From: an uncultured Rubrobacteraceae bacterium
GTDB taxonomy: Bacteria > Actinomycetota > Rubrobacteria > Rubrobacterales > Rubrobacteraceae
Assembly: GCA_902805985.1 (NCBI GenBank)
Contig: CADCUW010000114.1
Coordinates: 1 to 7,451 of the forward strand
Direction of reading: 5' to 3'
Length of the DNA: 7,451 bases
Part shown: positions 5,267 to 7,451 of the stretch, in pieces
Position numbering within the stretch: position 1 is the first letter of the stretch
Layout of the letters: every line of letters starts with the position of its first letter
Program-made: the position numbers and the translations under genes
The notes under the pieces: model-generated
Database searches by the model: none
What the model was told of the DNA's origin: nothing
What the model saw: the letters and a program-made list of their open reading frames with translations, nothing else

Positions 5267-5388
5267 ACCGTCTCCGCGAAAGCTCGGGCCGGTGCCAGGA
5301 AACGCCCGTTTCTGATACGGTATCTGTGGACCGGCGAAAGGCGCTTTCCGAGCGGCTTGTGGCGCCGCAGCTACGACACCATTTTTGA
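5185..5388 (+). pseudogene. Unrecognised coding remnant
   Basis: An open frame of 67 codons directly after a TGA (5182-5184), ending at TGA 5386-5388. Its first half (ADHPVRANDLPFVVGGIGFV, then VGRDPTYRLRE) has the codon signature of real genes in this genome: almost every third base is G or C and second bases are low in GC. It has no plausible start codon. I do not recognise the family. The second half is less clearly coding in this frame; an overlapping frame from GTG at 5168 to TAA at 5425 gives RPFLIRYLWTGERRFPSGLW and more, so a frameshift within the remnant is possible. I read it as the broken end of a former gene. Confidence 0.35.
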
Positions 5389-5461
5389 CCGGTACCAGTC
5401 CTCCACGCTCGTCGCATCGTCTTAAATCCTGAAACGGTTGAGGGAACGCGTCTGCTATGCC

Positions 5462-5494
5462 GATCTCAAATACGAACCAGCTTGTTGAAAAGCT
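5462..5494 (+). repeat. IS1182 left terminal inverted repeat
   Basis: Begins GATCTCAAATACGAA and continues into the perfect 18-base core CCAGCTTGTTGAAAAGCT (5477-5494), inverted at 7167-7199. Confidence 0.82.
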
Positions 5495-5529
5495 TGTGCC
5501 CGTCGGCGGGGCCGCCGGATGTTCGAGTC

Positions 5530-5564
5530 GGTAGACTGCTCCCCCGTCCGTCTACCTCGGGAGG
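5530..5564 (+). promoter_or_regulatory. Hairpin and ribosome binding site ahead of the IS1182 transposase
   Basis: Stem GGTAGAC (5530-5536) with GTCTACC (5550-5556), loop 13 bases, followed two bases later by GGGAGG (5559-5564). A hairpin directly before a transposase ribosome binding site is a known way to limit expression from read-through transcripts. It also supports a start downstream, at 5576 or 5579, rather than the in-frame ATG at 5519, which lies before the hairpin. Confidence 0.45.
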
Positions 5565-5575
5565 CATCGGCTACC

Positions 5576-7297
5576 ATGATGGGCATCAAAGAGCGCGGCT
5601 TCCGAAGATTGCCCGAAGACCTCTCGCTGGATCTCCTCGTCCCCGAGGACAACTTCTACCGGCGCCTGGAGGAGAGGATCGACCTCTCGTTCGTGAGGGA
5701 GCTGGTGCGCCCGCTCTACGCAGGCGGCGGCAGACGATCGATCGACCCCGTGGTCTTCTTCAAGCTCCAGCTCGTGCTCTTCTTCGAGGACCTCCGTTCG
5801 GAACGCCAACTCATGGATGCGGTGGCCGACCGCCTCTCATTGAGGTGGTACGTGGGCTACGACCGCCACGAAAGGTTGCCCGACCACTCCTCCCTAACCA
5901 GGATCCGCGAACGCTACGGGTTGGGGGTCTTCCGGAACTTCTTCGAAAGGATCATCGGGATGTGTGTCGAGGCGGGTCTGGTGCGGGGCGAGGAGCTGTT
6001 CTTCGACGCCACCAAGGTCGAGGCGGACGCCGCCGTGGACTCCCTGGCGCCGAGGTGGTTCGTGGAGGGCCACCTGCAAGACCTCTTCGAGGAAAACGCC
6101 GGTGAGCACGAAGCGGGCGCGCAGGCCGATCGCGACGCCGAGGAGTCGGGGCCCGAGGACGCGGAACACGTCCGCAGGCTGCCCGCGGCGGGAGACGAGG
6201 ACCTCATCCGGGCCAACTCCGCGAGCGAAGACTGGATCTCCAGGGGCGGCGCCCAGGACCGCTCTTTCAAAGGGACGCCCGGACGCGAACGGACCGCCGA
6301 CACCCGGGCCTCAAGGACCGACCCCGCCGCCACCCCCATGAGGTGGTCCGGCAGCGCCCGCAAGCTCGGCTACCAGACCCACTACGTCGTGGACGGCGGC
6401 AAGTCCCGCATCATCTTCTCCGTGCTGGTCACTCCCGGCGAAGTTAGCGAAAACCGCCCCATGCTCGACCTGCTCTGGCGCACCGCCTTCAGGTGGAAGC
6501 TCAGGCCCCACCACGTAACCGGGGACGGCAAGTACGGGACCATCGAGAACATAGCCGCCGTGGAGAGGTCGGGCATCCGCGCCTACCTGGGGCTGCACGA
6601 GGCCGGCGGGCGTGTGGGCTTCTTCCCCAAGAGCGCCTTCGCCTACGACGCCGAGGAGGACCTCTACCTGTGCCCGGCCGGGGAAACCTTGAAGGCTCTG
6701 GGCGACGCGGAAGGCAACCGCAGACGGGGCAGGATCGTCACCTACCGGGCGAAGGGTTCGGTCTGCGCCGCCTGCGACCTGAAGCCGCGATGCACCACCA
6801 ACAAGAACGGCCGGTCCCTGAGGCGCGGCCCCGGAGACGGGCACATAGACCTGGTCAGGGCGTACATGGAAACGGAGCCGTACCGGAGGGCCATAAGAAA
6901 GCGCAAGGTATGGATCGAGCCATTGTTCGCCGAGGGGAAGCTCTGGCACGGGATGCGCCGGTTCCGGACGAGGACGTTGGAGAAGACCAACACCGAGGCC
7001 CTGCTGATCGCCACGGGGCAGAACGTGAAGCGGCTGCTCGCCTTTGGAGGTAAGGGGCCGAAGAAGTTGGTGCGGTCGGCGGCACTGCGGCTACCCGCCG
7101 GCCCGCTGCCCGACCTCGCCCGTCGCAGCCGCGGGGCTCATCGTCGGAAACGAGGCGTCAGCCTGGAGCTTTTCAACAAGCTGGAACGGATTCGAGACCA
7201 TTATCCTCAGGTGGGGGATAATGGTCTCAGCTGCGATCTTTGTCGCTGCATGGCGGCGGCCGCGGCGCGTCACGGCCGCTGGGCCGCGACGACATGA
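5576..7297 (+). CDS. IS1182-family DDE transposase, intact, C-terminus extended into flanking DNA
   Basis: 573 residues from ATG 5576 (ATG 5579 also possible). The N-terminus MMGIKERGFRRLPEDLSLDL, then VPEDNFYRRLEERIDLSFVR, is typical of the family and carries the DUF772-like helical domain (IDPVVFFKLQLVLFFEDLRS, residues 56-75; HSSLTRIRERYG, 104-115). The catalytic triad is visible: FFDATKVEADA (D144), VTGDGKYGTIENI (D317) and VWIEPLFAEGKLWHGMRRF (E448). A cysteine cluster between the last two (C366, C397, C400, C406, with CPAGETL and CAACDLKPRC) is usual here. Residues about 170-257 are an acidic, low-complexity insert between the first two Asp residues, probably flexible. The right terminal repeat encodes FNKL near the C-terminus. 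No stop follows; the frame continues about 31 residues beyond the repeat (QVGDNGLSCDLCRCMAAAAA and on) to TGA 7295-7297. No internal frameshift or stop, so possibly active. Confidence 0.92.
   Translation: MMGIKERGFRRLPEDLSLDLLVPEDNFYRRLEERIDLSFVRELVRPLYAGGGRRSIDPVVFFKLQLVLFFEDLRSERQLMDAVADRLSLRWYVGYDRHERLPDHSSLTRIRERYGLGVFRNFFERIIGMCVEAGLVRGEELFFDATKVEADAAVDSLAPRWFVEGHLQDLFEENAGEHEAGAQADRDAEESGPEDAEHVRRLPAAGDEDLIRANSASEDWISRGGAQDRSFKGTPGRERTADTRASRTDPAATPMRWSGSARKLGYQTHYVVDGGKSRIIFSVLVTPGEVSENRPMLDLLWRTAFRWKLRPHHVTGDGKYGTIENIAAVERSGIRAYLGLHEAGGRVGFFPKSAFAYDAEEDLYLCPAGETLKALGDAEGNRRRGRIVTYRAKGSVCAACDLKPRCTTNKNGRSLRRGPGDGHIDLVRAYMETEPYRRAIRKRKVWIEPLFAEGKLWHGMRRFRTRTLEKTNTEALLIATGQNVKRLLAFGGKGPKKLVRSAALRLPAGPLPDLARRSRGAHRRKRGVSLELFNKLERIRDHYPQVGDNGLSCDLCRCMAAAAARHGRWAATT
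7167..7199 (-). repeat. IS1182 right terminal inverted repeat
   Basis: Complement of the left repeat with five mismatches, all in the outer 15 bases. It lies inside the transposase frame and encodes about residues 531-542 (ELFNKLERIRDH). Confidence 0.82.
7194..7228. repeat. 13-bp perfect palindrome at the right end of the IS1182 element
   Basis: GAGACCATTATCC (7194-7206) and GGATAATGGTCTC (7216-7228) around the loop TCAGGTGGG. The first six bases are the outermost bases of the element's right repeat; the rest lies outside. It could be a host hairpin used as insertion target, a regulatory site for the downstream gene, or part of the element end. There is no T-run on either side. Confidence 0.75.
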
Positions 7298-7356
7298 GCG
7301 AGATAGCCGGCATGGTTGTGCCGCCTGGCGCGGCGGCCATAACGGCCCGAGAGTAG
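7294..7356 (+). other. Small open frame upstream of the last gene
   Basis: 20 codons, MSEIAGMVVPPGAAAITARE, then TAG. Its ATG overlaps the transposase stop (ATGA) and its stop overlaps the next ribosome binding site (TAGGAGG). It has no ribosome binding site of its own. The same frame is open back to a TAA at 7219, so it may instead be the 3' tail of a gene cut by the IS1182 insertion. Weak evidence. Confidence 0.2.
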
Positions 7357-7367
7357 GAGGCAAGCGC

Positions 7368-7451
7368 ATGGACACGGATCCCGGATCGCCCGCGGCCAAG
7401 GCGCATGGAAAGGGGGATCCCCGGCCCGAGGTCCTCGGTGAAAACACGATG
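7368..7451 (+). CDS. Start of an unidentified protein, cut by the window edge
   Basis: ATG at 7368 with a strong AGGAGG (7355-7360) seven bases upstream; the frame is open for all 28 visible codons. The visible N-terminus (MDTDPGSPAAKAHGKGDPRP, then EVLGENTM) is hydrophilic with no signal peptide or membrane helix, so a cytoplasmic protein is likely. Codon use matches the chromosomal genes of the window. I do not recognise the family from this fragment. Confidence 0.65.
   Translation, partial: MDTDPGSPAAKAHGKGDPRPEVLGENTM

Larger units (their letters stand above)
5462..7199 (+). mobile_element. IS1182-family insertion sequence
   Basis: Defined by long imperfect inverted repeats, 5462-5494 against 7167-7199 (28 of 33 positions identical, the inner 18 perfect: CCAGCTTGTTGAAAAGCT). 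The repeats enclose one long transposase gene, total about 1.74 kb, normal for the family. The outer limit is where similarity stops; the element could end a few bases closer in. I found no clear target duplication. A strong palindrome overlaps the right end (7194-7228). Confidence 0.8.

Overview
The window is high-GC DNA with strongly G/C-ending codons. The gene types suggest a Rubrobacter-like actinobacterium: a MarR regulator coupled to an RND/HAE1 pump, plus IS110, IS5 and IS1182 elements. The genus is inference only.

Left part (1-2341), ordinary chromosomal genes. On the minus strand, a MarR-type repressor runs into the N-terminal third of an RND-superfamily export permease. The two overlap by one base (TAGTG) and form an operon. 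An AT-rich spacer upstream of the repressor carries a TTGACA promoter element and a 25-bp imperfect palindrome that is a good operator candidate. Divergently, on the plus strand, lies a membrane-anchored alpha/beta-hydrolase-fold protein. Its expected catalytic Asp and His positions are replaced, so it may not be a classical hydrolase.

Middle and right parts (about 2471-7199), an accessory block of three insertion sequences from different families. (1) An IS110-family element (about 2471-3776) has a DEDD recombinase gene broken by a short internal deletion. Its 5' non-coding region folds into two guide-loop hairpins, and their internal-loop sequences match the element's own two ends and its two flanks in the order and polarity of a bridge RNA. 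This is the most interesting signal in the window. (2) An IS5-family element (3941-4926, transposase on minus) has 15-bp perfect terminal repeats, a CTAG target duplication, a frameshift that fits a 2-bp tandem duplication, and a 12-bp tandem repeat inside the gene. (3) An IS1182-family element (about 5462-7199) has an uninterrupted transposase whose reading frame runs through the right terminal repeat and stops only in flanking DNA.

Between the IS5 and IS1182 elements lie debris of older genes: a SEC-C zinc-motif tail (minus) and an unrecognised coding remnant (plus). The last 84 bases hold the start of a new plus-strand gene with a strong ribosome binding site; its product is not recognisable from 28 residues.

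No tRNA, rRNA or CRISPR array was seen.
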